Origin: Natrinema sp031626495
GTDB taxonomy: Archaea; Halobacteriota; Halobacteria; Halobacteriales; Natrialbaceae
DNA length: 64,000 nucleotides
Direction of reading: 5' to 3'
Assembly (NCBI RefSeq): GCF_031626495.1
Contig: NZ_JAMQOJ010000004.1
Location: forward strand, 186,001 to 250,000
Shown here in pieces: positions 42,413 to 50,932 of this stretch. The notes under the pieces were generated by a model. That model had not been told where the DNA came from and made no database searches. It saw only the letters and a list, made by a program, of their open reading frames with translations. A program made the translations under genes and the position numbers. Each line of letters begins with the position of its first letter. Position 1 is the stretch's first letter.

Positions 42413-42802
42413 CTATCCGGTGGAGCGGAGCCCGTCGGGGACGAAATCACAGAGCGACACGCTGTCGAGAACCTCCCCGACCTCGACCGGGCTGTCGGCC
42501 GCCGAGACGGTGTTGTGGATCCGCCGCATGCACTCGAGAAGCCCGTCGGCGGCGGCTCGACGCGTCGAGACGCGACCGATCGGCTCCGTAATCGCTCGAT
42601 CCGCCATGAAATACCGGTATCGAAGTTCCCAGCACCGGCAGAGGCCGAGTCCCGGGTGTGATCGATCGGCAGGCGTGCTGTCCGCGATCAGTTCGATCGG
42701 CGGCCGGCTGTGGCAGTAAACGAACCGATCGCCACAGCGCTCGGCGAGGCCCCATCGCGGCGGCAGCGCTTCTCGCGGAATGGGGTCTTGGTCAACGGCC
42801 AT
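42413..42802 (-). CDS. haloarchaeal DUF7552-like protein
   Basis: A 129-residue protein from ATG 42802 (MAVDQDPIPREALPPRWGL). The N-terminal half holds ERCGDRFVYCHSRPPIELIA, the C-terminal half a helical LLECMRRIHNTVSAADS segment, and cysteines lie at several positions (CRCW). It resembles a haloarchaeal family I recall as DUF7552, function unknown. A longer frame begins with TTG at 42847 and has a possible TATA at about 42865, so the start is uncertain. It converges with DUF7260 at a 24-bp gap. Confidence 0.65.
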   Translation of the reverse strand: MAVDQDPIPREALPPRWGLAERCGDRFVYCHSRPPIELIADSTPADRSHPGLGLCRCWELRYRYFMADRAITEPIGRVSTRRAAADGLLECMRRIHNTVSAADSPVEVGEVLDSVSLCDFVPDGLRSTG

Positions 42803-42996
42803 ATAGGGCGTTCTCGCCGAGAGCCGGGGTGTTCGTTCCGCCTGCAAGTGCGGGCACCTGTATAGGGAACCCCTACAGACTCAGCGAACTGGTAGGTTCG
42901 GAGTCGCTGGGCTGGCCGGTCGAGGGGTCGGGCCCGAGACGTTGGCGAGCGCGACCGATCGTCCGACTTTTGTCCTCGCTACCGCGTATCTCAGGT

Positions 42997-43314
42997 ATGG
43001 CCGACTTCGATCCCGAGAAGTTCGAGGACAAGTACGCCAACTACTTCCCCGAGCTCCAGCAGGCGTACAAGAACGCGTTCAACCGCATGAACGACCGCTA
43101 CGACTCCCAGCTCGTCCACGCGATCGACCAGCAGGTGCTAAACGAGAGCGAACCCTTCTACGAAGGCGACGGCGAGTTCCGCATCGAACTCCCCGACGAC
43201 CCCTACGGGCGGATTTCCGGAGTCGTGGTCGACGAGGCGAAGTTCGAGGAGGTCCTCGAGACCCACGTCGAGGAGATCGAGACCGAACTGCGGCGCGTCT
43301 TCGGCTTCGCCTGA
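42997..43314 (+). CDS. DUF5783 family protein
   Basis: A 105-residue acidic protein starting MADFDPEKFEDKYANYFPEL and ending ETELRRVFGFA. The N-terminal half is a predicted helical segment (ELQQAYKNAFNRMNDRYDSQ), the second half a strand-helix unit (GEFRIELPDDPYGRISGVVV). It matches the haloarchaeal DUF5783 family; function unknown. ATG 42997 was chosen because the longer upstream frame has no similarity. Confidence 0.84.
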   Translation: MADFDPEKFEDKYANYFPELQQAYKNAFNRMNDRYDSQLVHAIDQQVLNESEPFYEGDGEFRIELPDDPYGRISGVVVDEAKFEEVLETHVEEIETELRRVFGFA

Positions 43315-43396
43315 AGACGGGCGCAGCCAGCGGCGACGCCGGCAGCCGAACATGGAGGACGGAAGGTTTAGGGGGGCTGATACCCAAGGCATTTCT

Positions 43397-43759
43397 ATGA
43401 GTACTGAGACCCAGAACGACGGGGACGACCTCGAGGAGCGCGTGACGAACTTCCTGCGACGCAACTTCCCGCAGATCCAGATGCACGGCGGGAGCGCTGC
43501 GATCCAGGACCTCGACCGCGAGACCGGGGAGGTCACCATCGCGCTCGGCGGCGCCTGCAGCGGCTGTGGCATCTCGCCGATGACGATTCAGGCGATCAAG
43601 AGCCGGATGGTCAAAGAGATTCCCGAAATCGAGCAGGTCAACGCCCACACCGGCATGGACGGCGGCGACGAGATGGGAGGCGGTATGAGCCCCTCGTTCC
43701 CCGGCGAGACCGTCGACGACGACGGCGAAGCCGACGAAGGGCCGGAAGCACCGTTCTAA
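43397..43759 (+). CDS. NifU-domain iron-sulfur scaffold protein
   Basis: A 120-residue protein starting MSTETQNDGDDLEERVTNFL, containing the NifU C-terminal domain with LRRNFPQIQMHGGSAAIQDL, then GGACSGCGISPMTIQAIKSR, the CxxC pair that binds a transient iron-sulfur cluster. It is expected to deliver clusters to target proteins in the cytoplasm. The last 35 residues are a methionine/glycine-rich and acidic tail (GGDEMGGGMSPSF) outside the family domain. No sufB/C/D or nifS gene is in this window. Confidence 0.92.
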   Translation: MSTETQNDGDDLEERVTNFLRRNFPQIQMHGGSAAIQDLDRETGEVTIALGGACSGCGISPMTIQAIKSRMVKEIPEIEQVNAHTGMDGGDEMGGGMSPSFPGETVDDDGEADEGPEAPF

Positions 43760-43869
43760 CGCGTCGGTCGTCCCGTTCGATTTCGGATTATCGTTTTCGT
43801 ATTTCGTTCAGCCAGCCACGGGTCCGCCGGTCGCCGGTTTTGACGGGCGAGTAACCCGCGTTCGAGCCG

Positions 43870-44775
43870 CTACCGTAAGCTCCGACCGTACTCCCAGGTC
43901 CTGATCAGCGTCGTCAGCGTTCGATTCGTCGGAACCTCGAGCCCGGCTTCGGCCGCGCGGTCGACGACGTAGCCGTTGATCGCGTCGATTTCGGTGCGAC
44001 GGCCGGCAAGCACGTCCTGGCGCATCGAGGACGTGTTCGCCGCTGTTGCATCGGCGACGGTCTCGAGCGAGACCAGCGCCTCGCGGTTCGAAAGCGACAC
44101 GTCACAGGCCCGGGCGACGCGAGCGGTTTCGCGGGTCGCCGCCCGCGCCAGATCGCTCGCCGGTTCCGTGAGGATCGCTCCGTTGTCAGTGTCGGTCAAC
44201 GCCGTCACGGGGTTGATGCCCGCGTTGACCGCGAGCTTCTCCCACAGGCGGCGGGGCATGTCCTCGGCGACGGTCGTCTCGAGGCCGGCGTCGGCGAATA
44301 CCGCACCGACCCGGTCCGCGACCGGCGAGGGACCGCCGTCGCGAGCGCCGACCACGATCTCGCCGCGGCCCGTACACTCGACGACGCCCGGCTCCTGCAG
44401 GATCGCACCGTACGTGGCGGTTCCCGCGAGGACCGGCGTTTCGAGCCGCGAAGCGAGCGTCGATTCGTTTCCCATACCGTTCTGCAGCGAGAGCACGGCG
44501 TCGAACGAACCCGTCGCGAGCGCGGCCGCGGCCGCGGCGGTGTCGAACGACTTGACCGTCACGACGGCGAGATCCGCCTCGAGGTCCGTGCCGTCGGTCG
44601 TCGCGGCCGGTGTAACGTGCGTCCGGCCGTCGATAGCGCCCTCGAGGCGGAGACCTGACTCGCGGACGGCGCGAGCGTGATCCTCGCGCGCGACGAGGGT
44701 CACGTCGTGGTCGCGCGCGAGCACGCCGCCGACGAGGCTGCCGAGGCTCCCCGCGCCGAAGACGACGGTATTCAT
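43870..44775 (-). CDS. 2-dehydropantoate 2-reductase (ketopantoate reductase)
   Basis: NADPH-dependent reductase converting 2-dehydropantoate to pantoate for coenzyme A synthesis. The 301-residue protein begins MNTVVFGAGSLGSLVGGVLA at ATG 44775, with the Rossmann motif GAGSLGSLVG at residues 7-16. Further blocks are TVKSFDTAAAAAAL, SLQNGMGNESTLAS and the C-terminal catalytic part with LWEKLAVNAGINPVTAL and the conserved lysine (K in LWEKL) and SSMRQDVLAGRRTEID. These are the family hallmarks of ApbA/PanE. Coenzyme A synthesis is inferred. Confidence 0.9.
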   Translation of the reverse strand: MNTVVFGAGSLGSLVGGVLARDHDVTLVAREDHARAVRESGLRLEGAIDGRTHVTPAATTDGTDLEADLAVVTVKSFDTAAAAAALATGSFDAVLSLQNGMGNESTLASRLETPVLAGTATYGAILQEPGVVECTGRGEIVVGARDGGPSPVADRVGAVFADAGLETTVAEDMPRRLWEKLAVNAGINPVTALTDTDNGAILTEPASDLARAATRETARVARACDVSLSNREALVSLETVADATAANTSSMRQDVLAGRRTEIDAINGYVVDRAAEAGLEVPTNRTLTTLIRTWEYGRSLR

Positions 44776-44843
44776 GGCTCGAGGTGGTGCAAGCGGGGTA
44801 AAAACGGTTGCCGTCGATCGCCACGCGTGCGAGCGCGACGTGT

Positions 44844-45137
44844 TCAGTCTTCGGTCCAGTAGTACAGGTCTTCGCGGTCGGTACCGCAGTTCGGGCACTC
44901 GTCGGGGAGTTCGCTGTCGAGCCGCCCCATTTCGCCACACTCCCAGCAGCGCCACATGAGTTCGGCCTCGCCGAACTCGTGGCCAGACCGGACGTGCTCG
45001 ACGCTCAGCCCCTCGAATCCGTCCTGCAGGGTGACGTAGAGTCCGTTTTCGTCGATCCCTCGAATTCGGCCGATTTTCGTGCCGTCTTCGGTGTAGACCG
45101 TCGTTCCGAACGCCAATCGCGGTTGTTCCTCGGCCAT
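44844..45137 (-). CDS. DUF7130 rubredoxin-like zinc-ribbon protein, copy 1
   Basis: A 97-residue protein from ATG 45137 (MAEEQPRLAFGTTVYTEDGT). The N-terminal half is a beta barrel-like module (KIGRIRGIDENGLYVTL) and the C-terminal half has two CxxC pairs, MWRCWECGEMG and CPNCGTD, ending in YYWTED. It is a DUF7130 haloarchaeal protein, possibly a zinc-ribbon redox or DNA-binding protein. A paralogue with the same architecture lies 96 bp upstream on the same strand. Both could be one transcription unit, but each has its own AT-rich box. Confidence 0.82.
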   Translation of the reverse strand: MAEEQPRLAFGTTVYTEDGTKIGRIRGIDENGLYVTLQDGFEGLSVEHVRSGHEFGEAELMWRCWECGEMGRLDSELPDECPNCGTDREDLYYWTED

Positions 45138-45232
45138 GTGATTCACCGGTGAACGCTACGCCCCGTTCAAAAATAAACCTATGAGTGCTATACAGAATGT
45201 GGTCGGTGCGGGCACGAGTCGGCCGACGTGGG

Positions 45233-45571
45233 TCAGTCCTCGGTCCAGTACATCAGGTTCTCCTTCTCGGTCCCACAGTTCGGGCACTCGTCGGGGAGTC
45301 CGTCGTCGATATCACCCATCTCGCCGCACTCCATGCAACGCCACATGAGTTCGGCCTCGCCGAACTCGTGACCCGCCCGAGCGTGGTCGACGCTCATGGC
45401 TTCGGCACCGTCGCGGGTGGTAACGAAGAACCCGCTCTGTTCGAAGCCCCGAATGCGGCCGAGCGCGTTCCCGTCGTCGTCGTAAACGGTCTGTCCGAAG
45501 CTGAGCTTCTCGACCTCCTCGACGGCTTCCTCGTCGCCCTCCTTTGCCGGTGTCTCGCCAGTATTGACCAT
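45233..45571 (-). CDS. DUF7130 rubredoxin-like zinc-ribbon protein, copy 2
   Basis: A 112-residue protein from ATG 45571 (MVNTGETPAKEGDEEAVEEV) with an acidic 20-residue extension compared with its paralogue at 44844. The same module follows: FGQTVYDDDGNALGRIRGF, then HARAGHEFGEAELMWRCMEC and CPNCGTEKENLMYWTED. The copies share about two thirds of the core, showing a tandem duplication. A CTTTATTC box about 25 nt before the start supports ATG 45571; the long upstream frame in the same phase is artefactual. Confidence 0.82.
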   Translation of the reverse strand: MVNTGETPAKEGDEEAVEEVEKLSFGQTVYDDDGNALGRIRGFEQSGFFVTTRDGAEAMSVDHARAGHEFGEAELMWRCMECGEMGDIDDGLPDECPNCGTEKENLMYWTED

Positions 45572-45970
45572 GACCTGAATCAGACCGGCGACGTGAATAA
45601 AGCCCAAGCGCGCATTGTTCGACCGGTCGCTCGAGGGTGCGCATACGACGATTACGGACAGGAGTGTCGAGGCAATCTCATGATAGATATCCACACGGTA
45701 ATAGAAAACAATATACACCCCCCGACGAGAGAGACGTATCATGATACTTCGTCTCACACCACTGTCGGTCGGCGGTATCTTTTCACTCGGGCCGCGTTCT
45801 CGCGAGTTGCGGGGGCCAGGAACGACGTCGACCGGTGTGGCGGGACCGGATACCAGGGGACCGGTAGGAACGGGGGATCCACAGCAGCCGTCGTGTCGGA
45901 TAAAAGCCCTCAGTAGCAACGTGATCGCACATACGGATGCAGGGCGTTGTACTGACGACGTGATCCGATC
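45572..45970. other. intergenic region between DUF7130 and hydrolase genes
   Basis: About 400 bases separating divergent genes. The central part (about 45670-45740) is AT-rich with AATATACACC-like boxes and probably contains promoters for both sides. A short frame 45741-45974 has no supporting signal. GATCATGATAC-like symmetry near 45730-45745 is weak. No gene is supported. Confidence 0.5.
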
Positions 45971-46882
45971 ATGAGCGGGACCGGCGTCGCGACGATCGGC
46001 GACTGTCGGATCGCCTACCGACGAGCGGGGACGAGCGGTCCACCAGTCGTCCTCTGCCACGGAGCCGGGATCGACGATGCGACCGTTTCGTGGCGACACA
46101 CGATCGACGCTCTCGCGGACGACTACCGCGTCTACGCCATCGACTGGCCGGAGTACGGGAACAGCACGGGCGATGTCACGCACACCGTCGAAACGTACGT
46201 CGAGGTCCTCGAGGGGTTCCTCGAGACGCTGCCCTTCGAGCGCGTCTCGCTGGCCGGCATCTCCATGGGCGGCGGCGTCGCGCTCGGCTACACGCTGGCC
46301 AATCAGGACCGCGTCGATCGGCTCGCACTCGTCGACAGCTACGGTCTCGGCGGGCGACTGCCGAGCGCCCTCCAGTGGAAGGTGCTCTCGCAGGTCCCGG
46401 GCATGACCGAGTTCGGAAAGATCGCCGCCAGCACAACCACGGCGAGCGTCCGAATGGTCCTCGACAGCCTCGTCGCCGACGCCGACGGGCTCCCGGAGCA
46501 GTTCGTCGCGGACGCCAGACGAAAGCTGATGGAGCCCGGCTCGATACAGGCGTTCACCGAGTTCCAGGAGAACGAACTCTCCTTTAGCGGCCGCGTCAAG
46601 ACGAACTTCGTCGACGACCTCGAGTCGCTGTCCGTGCCGACGCTGCTCGTCCACGGCAAGCAGGACCCGTTGGTCCCCGTCGAATGGTCGGTTCGCGCGG
46701 CGAAACGGATCCCGAACGCCAAACTCGACCTCGTCGACGACTGCGGCCACTGGACGCCTCGAGAGCGCCCGGAGCGATTCAACGAACGCCTCGAGGAGTG
46801 GCTACCGGATCCGCAGTGTGCGCCCCAACCACAGTACACGAAGGCGGAGATGCCGGGCGTCACGCGCGTCAGCAGCGACTGA
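45971..46882 (+). CDS. alpha/beta-fold hydrolase
   Basis: A 303-residue serine hydrolase. The nucleophile elbow is GISMGGG (residues about 96-102), preceded by the oxyanion segment LCHGAGIDDATVSWR and the YAIDWPEYGNS loop. The acid is in HGKQDPLVPVEWS, and the catalytic histidine is in DDCGHWTPRERPE. Such proteins act on esters, epoxides or C-C bonds, and the substrate cannot be predicted. The start ATG 45971 gives MSGTGVATIGDCRIAYRRAG. It is the last gene before the hairpin array. Confidence 0.87.
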   Translation: MSGTGVATIGDCRIAYRRAGTSGPPVVLCHGAGIDDATVSWRHTIDALADDYRVYAIDWPEYGNSTGDVTHTVETYVEVLEGFLETLPFERVSLAGISMGGGVALGYTLANQDRVDRLALVDSYGLGGRLPSALQWKVLSQVPGMTEFGKIAASTTTASVRMVLDSLVADADGLPEQFVADARRKLMEPGSIQAFTEFQENELSFSGRVKTNFVDDLESLSVPTLLVHGKQDPLVPVEWSVRAAKRIPNAKLDLVDDCGHWTPRERPERFNERLEEWLPDPQCAPQPQYTKAEMPGVTRVSSD

Positions 46883-47280
46883 TTCTGTCGTTCGTCCGTT
46901 CCACGTTTGGCCGGGAGTGCGTCTCGAGCGGATGCGAGAGGCGCACGACCCTACAGAAGAGCAAGCTCTTCTGAGCGGCGAGGGACCAGCGGTCCCTCGA
47001 GCAGTCGGCGCTTCGCGCCGACGACCTCGCGGACGCTGCGCGTCCGCTCAACGGGGAAGGGCAGGCCGTCACCCGGTCACTGAGCGCGAGTGAGCGAAAG
47101 CGCGGCGCGACGCGCCGCGAAAAGACGAGCGGCGGAAGCCGCGAGTCGAGCGAACGAGCGGGCCGACGACTGATGTGAGCGGACGACCGACGGGAGTGAG
47201 AGAACGGAAGGAGGAGTGTTTTCGATCGACCTTTTGCCGAGCGACTGAACGAAGTAAAGGAGCGCAGAGCAAAAGGTCGG
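46883..47280. repeat. array of short perfect hairpins and a post-stop element of polC
   Basis: Between two convergent genes. Consecutive perfect inverted repeats are at 46954-46973 (CAGAAGAGC-AA-GCTCTTCTG), 46979-46999 (9-bp arms, loop AGC), 47004-47022 (GTCGGCGC-TTC-GCGCCGAC), 47029-47047 (GCGGACGC-TGC-GCGTCCGC), 47077-47093 (5-bp arms), 47101-47119 (CGCGGCGCG-A-CGCGCCGCG) and 47129-47142 (GCGGC-GGAA-GCCGC). No protein-coding frame is credible. At 47221-47280, next to the polC stop, the arms GACCTTTTGC and GCAAAAGGTC form another nested stem-loop like that after the alcohol dehydrogenase gene. Confidence 0.7.
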
Positions 47281-50200
47281 CTACATGAAATCCTCGATCC
47301 CACTCTGCTTGTTCTTGTCGTTCTCGAAGATGCTCTCGAGCGAGCGCTCGAGCACCTCTAAACGCTGTTTCGTGTAGGGTCGACAGTCGTACTCCTCGGC
47401 GACCTGGATCGCGGTCTGCATGTACTTGTTCACGGAGCCCTTGTGGACGGTGAGGTTGACGCGGCCGCCACACTCCCGGCAGTCGCCGGTCAGGGGCATC
47501 CGGCGGAACTTCTCGCCGCAGTCGAGACAGCGGGTCTCCTGCCGGGCGAACGCCCGGAGGTTGCCGATGAGGTCCGGCAGGAAGTGGTACTCGATGACCC
47601 GTTCGGCCACGTCGGTCTCGTCGACTGCCTCGAGCTTGCGCGAGAGCTCGAGTTGGGCGTCCATCTTGTCCATCATCGAGCCGAGCGTCTTGTACGCCGA
47701 GAGGTCAGGCCCCATGGCGATGTCGGTGGTGTCGTGTGTGTGCTCGAAGCCGGTGTACTCGGTGTCGGTACCCAGCGTGTCCTCTGCGATCTCGACGTCG
47801 ACCTCGCCGGGGTCGGCCTGCTCGCGGGTCGCGAGATAGAAGTCGCGGGGGTACTGCGAGACGACGTCCATGTTGTGGGCCTCGTCGTCGATCTCGGAGG
47901 GGTCGATGCGGGAGGACATGACGAGGGGGGCGTCCATCTTGCCCCCGCGCTGATCCGGCAGGAAAGACTTACTGAAGTTGAGAAGTCCGTCGAGAAGGAG
48001 CATGACGCAGTCCTCGTCACCGTCGCAATTGCGGCGCTTCGCGGCGTGGAAGTACGGATGCGCGTATCCGACCGCTGCGCTCGTGAAACCAATCACCCTC
48101 CCGACAGTTGCCGCTGACGTGTGCGGTGCCATCCCGAAGACGAGTTCGCCGACCAGGTCCTGGCGGTCCTCGAACTCGTGGAACGGCTCGAGGCCGTAGT
48201 ACTGCTCGAGCAGGTCGTCGATGAAGTCGGCGGTCTTGAGCATGTGTTCCGCCGCGCCGTCGGAGAGGACGATGTCCTGCACTTTGAGCTCGACCAGCTG
48301 GTCCTCGTGGGTGAGCGGTTCGCCGTGGATGTCCTCCTCGTAGCCCAGCGCTTGCAGTTGGCCGACGTCGATATCGAGTTCGCTCGCGCGGACGGACGTG
48401 ACCGGGAGGTCGGTCATGTCGTAACGGACGGTCCCGTCTTTGAACGCCGAGACGTCGTGTTTGGCCCGCAGAATTCCCTTCTCGATCGGTTCGGGGACCT
48501 TGTCCGTCGAGGACAGCCCCTTGACGCCTTTCAGGATCTCGAAGGCGTTCTCGCGTTCGCCGACCGACTCGAGGGCTGAGCGGTACTCCTCGTGGATGTC
48601 GATCTCGCGGGAGTCGACGCAGGTCGCCTCGCGCTCGCAGCGCGGACACTCGACGCGGCCGGCGTCGTCGGGTTCGACCGCCACGTCGCAGTCGTAACAG
48701 CGGTAGTCAGGCGTCGTCCGCGTGTTGCAGTCCGGACAGCGGTTCTTGAACGTCTCCGTCCCGCACGATTCACAGCGTTGGCGACCGATCTGGACGTCGA
48801 CGACGCCGGGCGTGTCCGACATCGTCTCGGCGTGTTTGGCGGCGTCGGCGACGTTTCGCTGTGCGCCGCCGGCCTCCCCGATCGGGAACAGCGTGTGAAC
48901 CGGCGGGCTCAGATCGCGGCGCTCCGATTTCTCCGGCCGGCCCATTCGGTTGCCGACGCGGGTCGGCGCGCGCTCCCGAACGCTGAAGGGCGCGACCTCG
49001 TTGACCGCCTCGATGGCGTTGTCGCCCTCGGTCTCGTGGCCCCACGTTCGCGCGCGCTCGGAGAGATCGTCCGCGTCCCAGGTGCGCTCGAGTTCGATCG
49101 TCGATTCGTCCTCCCGGCCGTCGGGGTCGAGCGCGGCCCCGTCGGCGACCGCCTGCCGGGGTTCACAGCCCAACGTGTGGACGAACGGCCGCCAGTCGTC
49201 GACCTCGATCCGGTCGTCGTGCTCGCGCTGTCGGTGTTCGATGACGATCGTCTCGAGGGCGTCGGCGACGGTCTCGTCGTACGCGAGGACGAGCGCGCCG
49301 TCGTCGCCGGGTTCGTCGGTGCCGCGTTCGATCCGGCCGTCGGCCACCGCCGCCGCGAGGTCGCAGAAGGCGTCGACCGAGAGGTCGTGCCAGAGGTAGG
49401 TGTACTCGGGGTGGAGGGGTGCATCGTACTCGAGTGCCCACTCGAGCGCGTCGTCGGCGTCGGGGAATTCGAGGTCGATGCGGGGGTCGTCCTCGAGCGC
49501 CTGCGTGTCAGCGCCGGCGGCCGCGAGGTCCTGAATCCACCACTCGTAGGTGTAGGAGGCGGGCGCGAGGGGGTGGTTGTTCTCGACGAACTCGCCGTAG
49601 TTGACCAGATACTCGCCGAGGTCGAGAATCTTCTCGACGCCGTTTCGGATCTCGAGGGCGTCCTCGGGGTCGTCGATCCGGCGGACGTCGCCGTTGGCGA
49701 GTTTGATGGTCGGCCCCTCGAGGGAGTCGACGGGGACGACGCCCGCCGCTTTGCCGGGGCGTTCGGTCTTGATTTGGGTGCCCGTCGCGAGGAAGTCGTC
49801 GACCAGATGCATCGCGGCGGGGTGGACGCCGGCGGTCGCGAAGCCGTGATTGCGCGCCCGGCCGTAGCGAAGCCGAAAACCACCCTTCGCGCAGGGGTGG
49901 GCGAAGACGGGGCGGCCGGCGATCAGGTCCCGGAGGAACTTCTGGGATTTCTCGACGCGAGGCGGGCCGTCGGGCTCGCCGTCGGTTTCGTCGCCGCCGT
50001 CGGCTTCCTCCGGGTCGTCGGACGCGTCCTCGCCGTCGTCACTGTCGGCCTCACCGTCTCCGTCGTCGGCACTCTCTTCGCCGCCGGCGTCGTAGTAGGT
50101 GCCGTCGATGAGGTCCTGGAGCCACGGCCAGTCGATCTCGTCGAGGTTGCGGGTGTAGCGCTGGATCTTCGGCGCCTTCAGCGCGATCCCCTCGGCGAGG

Positions 50201-50931
50201 ACGAGACACATCCCACCGCGGGCGCTGTTAGTATCGACCCGCTCTAAGTCGCGGAAGCCCGAAACCTCCTCGTCGCCGGTGGCCTCGCCGTCGAGCATGA
50301 TCGGCATGTGCTTGGCGATGAACTTCGTCTCCTTGTCCTTCGGCGTGTACTGGAGGCCGGTCTCCTTGTCGTACAGCGAGATCTCTTCGGCGTAGCGCTC
50401 GACCTCCTCCTGACGGGCGTCGTACTGCTCCATGCCCACGAGCGCCCGCGTGTAGTCGGCCACGAGTACCGAGAGTGCCTGTGCGGTCCCGCCCGCCGAG
50501 CGGATCGGACCGGCGTAGTAGACGTTGACGAACTCCGTCCCGTCGTCGTTGGTGAGGATCTCGACTTTGTCGATCCCCTCGATGGGTGCGGCGACGACGC
50601 CCTCGGTCAGCAGAGCGACCGCGGTCCGAACCGCGCCTTCGACCTTCCCCGCTTTCGTCTCGTAGTCGCCGACCCGTCCCTCGGCGAAGTCCTCCGCGAG
50701 TTCGAGGGCCGCCTCCTCGCGGGACATCTGGCCCTCGAGTTCGCGGACGCGCTCGGCGACGCCGTCGATCCCGAGGATGTTCTCGACGCGGTCGGCCATG
50801 TCCTTGGCGACCGGGATCTCGACCTCGGGTTTCGGATCGCCGCCCCGCTCTTTGGCCCGCTCGGCCACGTCGAAGGCTTCGTCGAGCTGGGATTCGAGCC
50901 GCTCGAAGTAGCGTTCGTCTTCGGCCCGCAT
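47281..50931 (-). CDS. polC: DNA polymerase D large subunit (DP2)
   Basis: Catalytic subunit of the archaeal family D replicative polymerase, 1216 residues from ATG 50931 (MRAEDERYFERLESQLDEAF). Recognisable features are the N-terminal segment KVEILTNDDGTEFVNVYYAG, the GAPIRSAGGTAQAL-like substrate loop, a 45-residue acidic linker (about residues 275-325), and a large zinc region with CESCGTETFKNRCPDC and CPRCEREATC near residue 720. The active-site block FLPDQRGGKMDAPLVMS carries catalytic acidic residues, and C-terminal zinc motifs CLDCGEKF and CRECGGRVNL follow. No intein interrupts it, although some haloarchaeal homologues have one. The PPC-domain gene is directly upstream, one base away. 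Confidence 0.95.
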   Translation of the reverse strand: MRAEDERYFERLESQLDEAFDVAERAKERGGDPKPEVEIPVAKDMADRVENILGIDGVAERVRELEGQMSREEAALELAEDFAEGRVGDYETKAGKVEGAVRTAVALLTEGVVAAPIEGIDKVEILTNDDGTEFVNVYYAGPIRSAGGTAQALSVLVADYTRALVGMEQYDARQEEVERYAEEISLYDKETGLQYTPKDKETKFIAKHMPIMLDGEATGDEEVSGFRDLERVDTNSARGGMCLVLAEGIALKAPKIQRYTRNLDEIDWPWLQDLIDGTYYDAGGEESADDGDGEADSDDGEDASDDPEEADGGDETDGEPDGPPRVEKSQKFLRDLIAGRPVFAHPCAKGGFRLRYGRARNHGFATAGVHPAAMHLVDDFLATGTQIKTERPGKAAGVVPVDSLEGPTIKLANGDVRRIDDPEDALEIRNGVEKILDLGEYLVNYGEFVENNHPLAPASYTYEWWIQDLAAAGADTQALEDDPRIDLEFPDADDALEWALEYDAPLHPEYTYLWHDLSVDAFCDLAAAVADGRIERGTDEPGDDGALVLAYDETVADALETIVIEHRQREHDDRIEVDDWRPFVHTLGCEPRQAVADGAALDPDGREDESTIELERTWDADDLSERARTWGHETEGDNAIEAVNEVAPFSVRERAPTRVGNRMGRPEKSERRDLSPPVHTLFPIGEAGGAQRNVADAAKHAETMSDTPGVVDVQIGRQRCESCGTETFKNRCPDCNTRTTPDYRCYDCDVAVEPDDAGRVECPRCEREATCVDSREIDIHEEYRSALESVGERENAFEILKGVKGLSSTDKVPEPIEKGILRAKHDVSAFKDGTVRYDMTDLPVTSVRASELDIDVGQLQALGYEEDIHGEPLTHEDQLVELKVQDIVLSDGAAEHMLKTADFIDDLLEQYYGLEPFHEFEDRQDLVGELVFGMAPHTSAATVGRVIGFTSAAVGYAHPYFHAAKRRNCDGDEDCVMLLLDGLLNFSKSFLPDQRGGKMDAPLVMSSRIDPSEIDDEAHNMDVVSQYPRDFYLATREQADPGEVDVEIAEDTLGTDTEYTGFEHTHDTTDIAMGPDLSAYKTLGSMMDKMDAQLELSRKLEAVDETDVAERVIEYHFLPDLIGNLRAFARQETRCLDCGEKFRRMPLTGDCRECGGRVNLTVHKGSVNKYMQTAIQVAEEYDCRPYTKQRLEVLERSLESIFENDKNKQSGIEDFM

Positions 50932-50932
50932 G

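Noticed and set aside
45741..45974. 77-codon frame upstream of the alpha/beta hydrolase
   Set aside because: Low-complexity Gly/Thr/Pro composition with no acidic bias; it ends over the hydrolase start without supporting signals.
46883..47280. CRISPR-like array
   Set aside because: The hairpins differ in sequence and are not evenly spaced repeats with spacers.
48592..50247. 551-codon forward frame inside polC
   Set aside because: Antisense shadow of a conserved replicative polymerase gene; no similarity.
47281..50931. Intein in polC, as found in some haloarchaeal homologues
   Set aside because: The protein has normal uninterrupted length of 1216 residues and no splicing-domain motifs.
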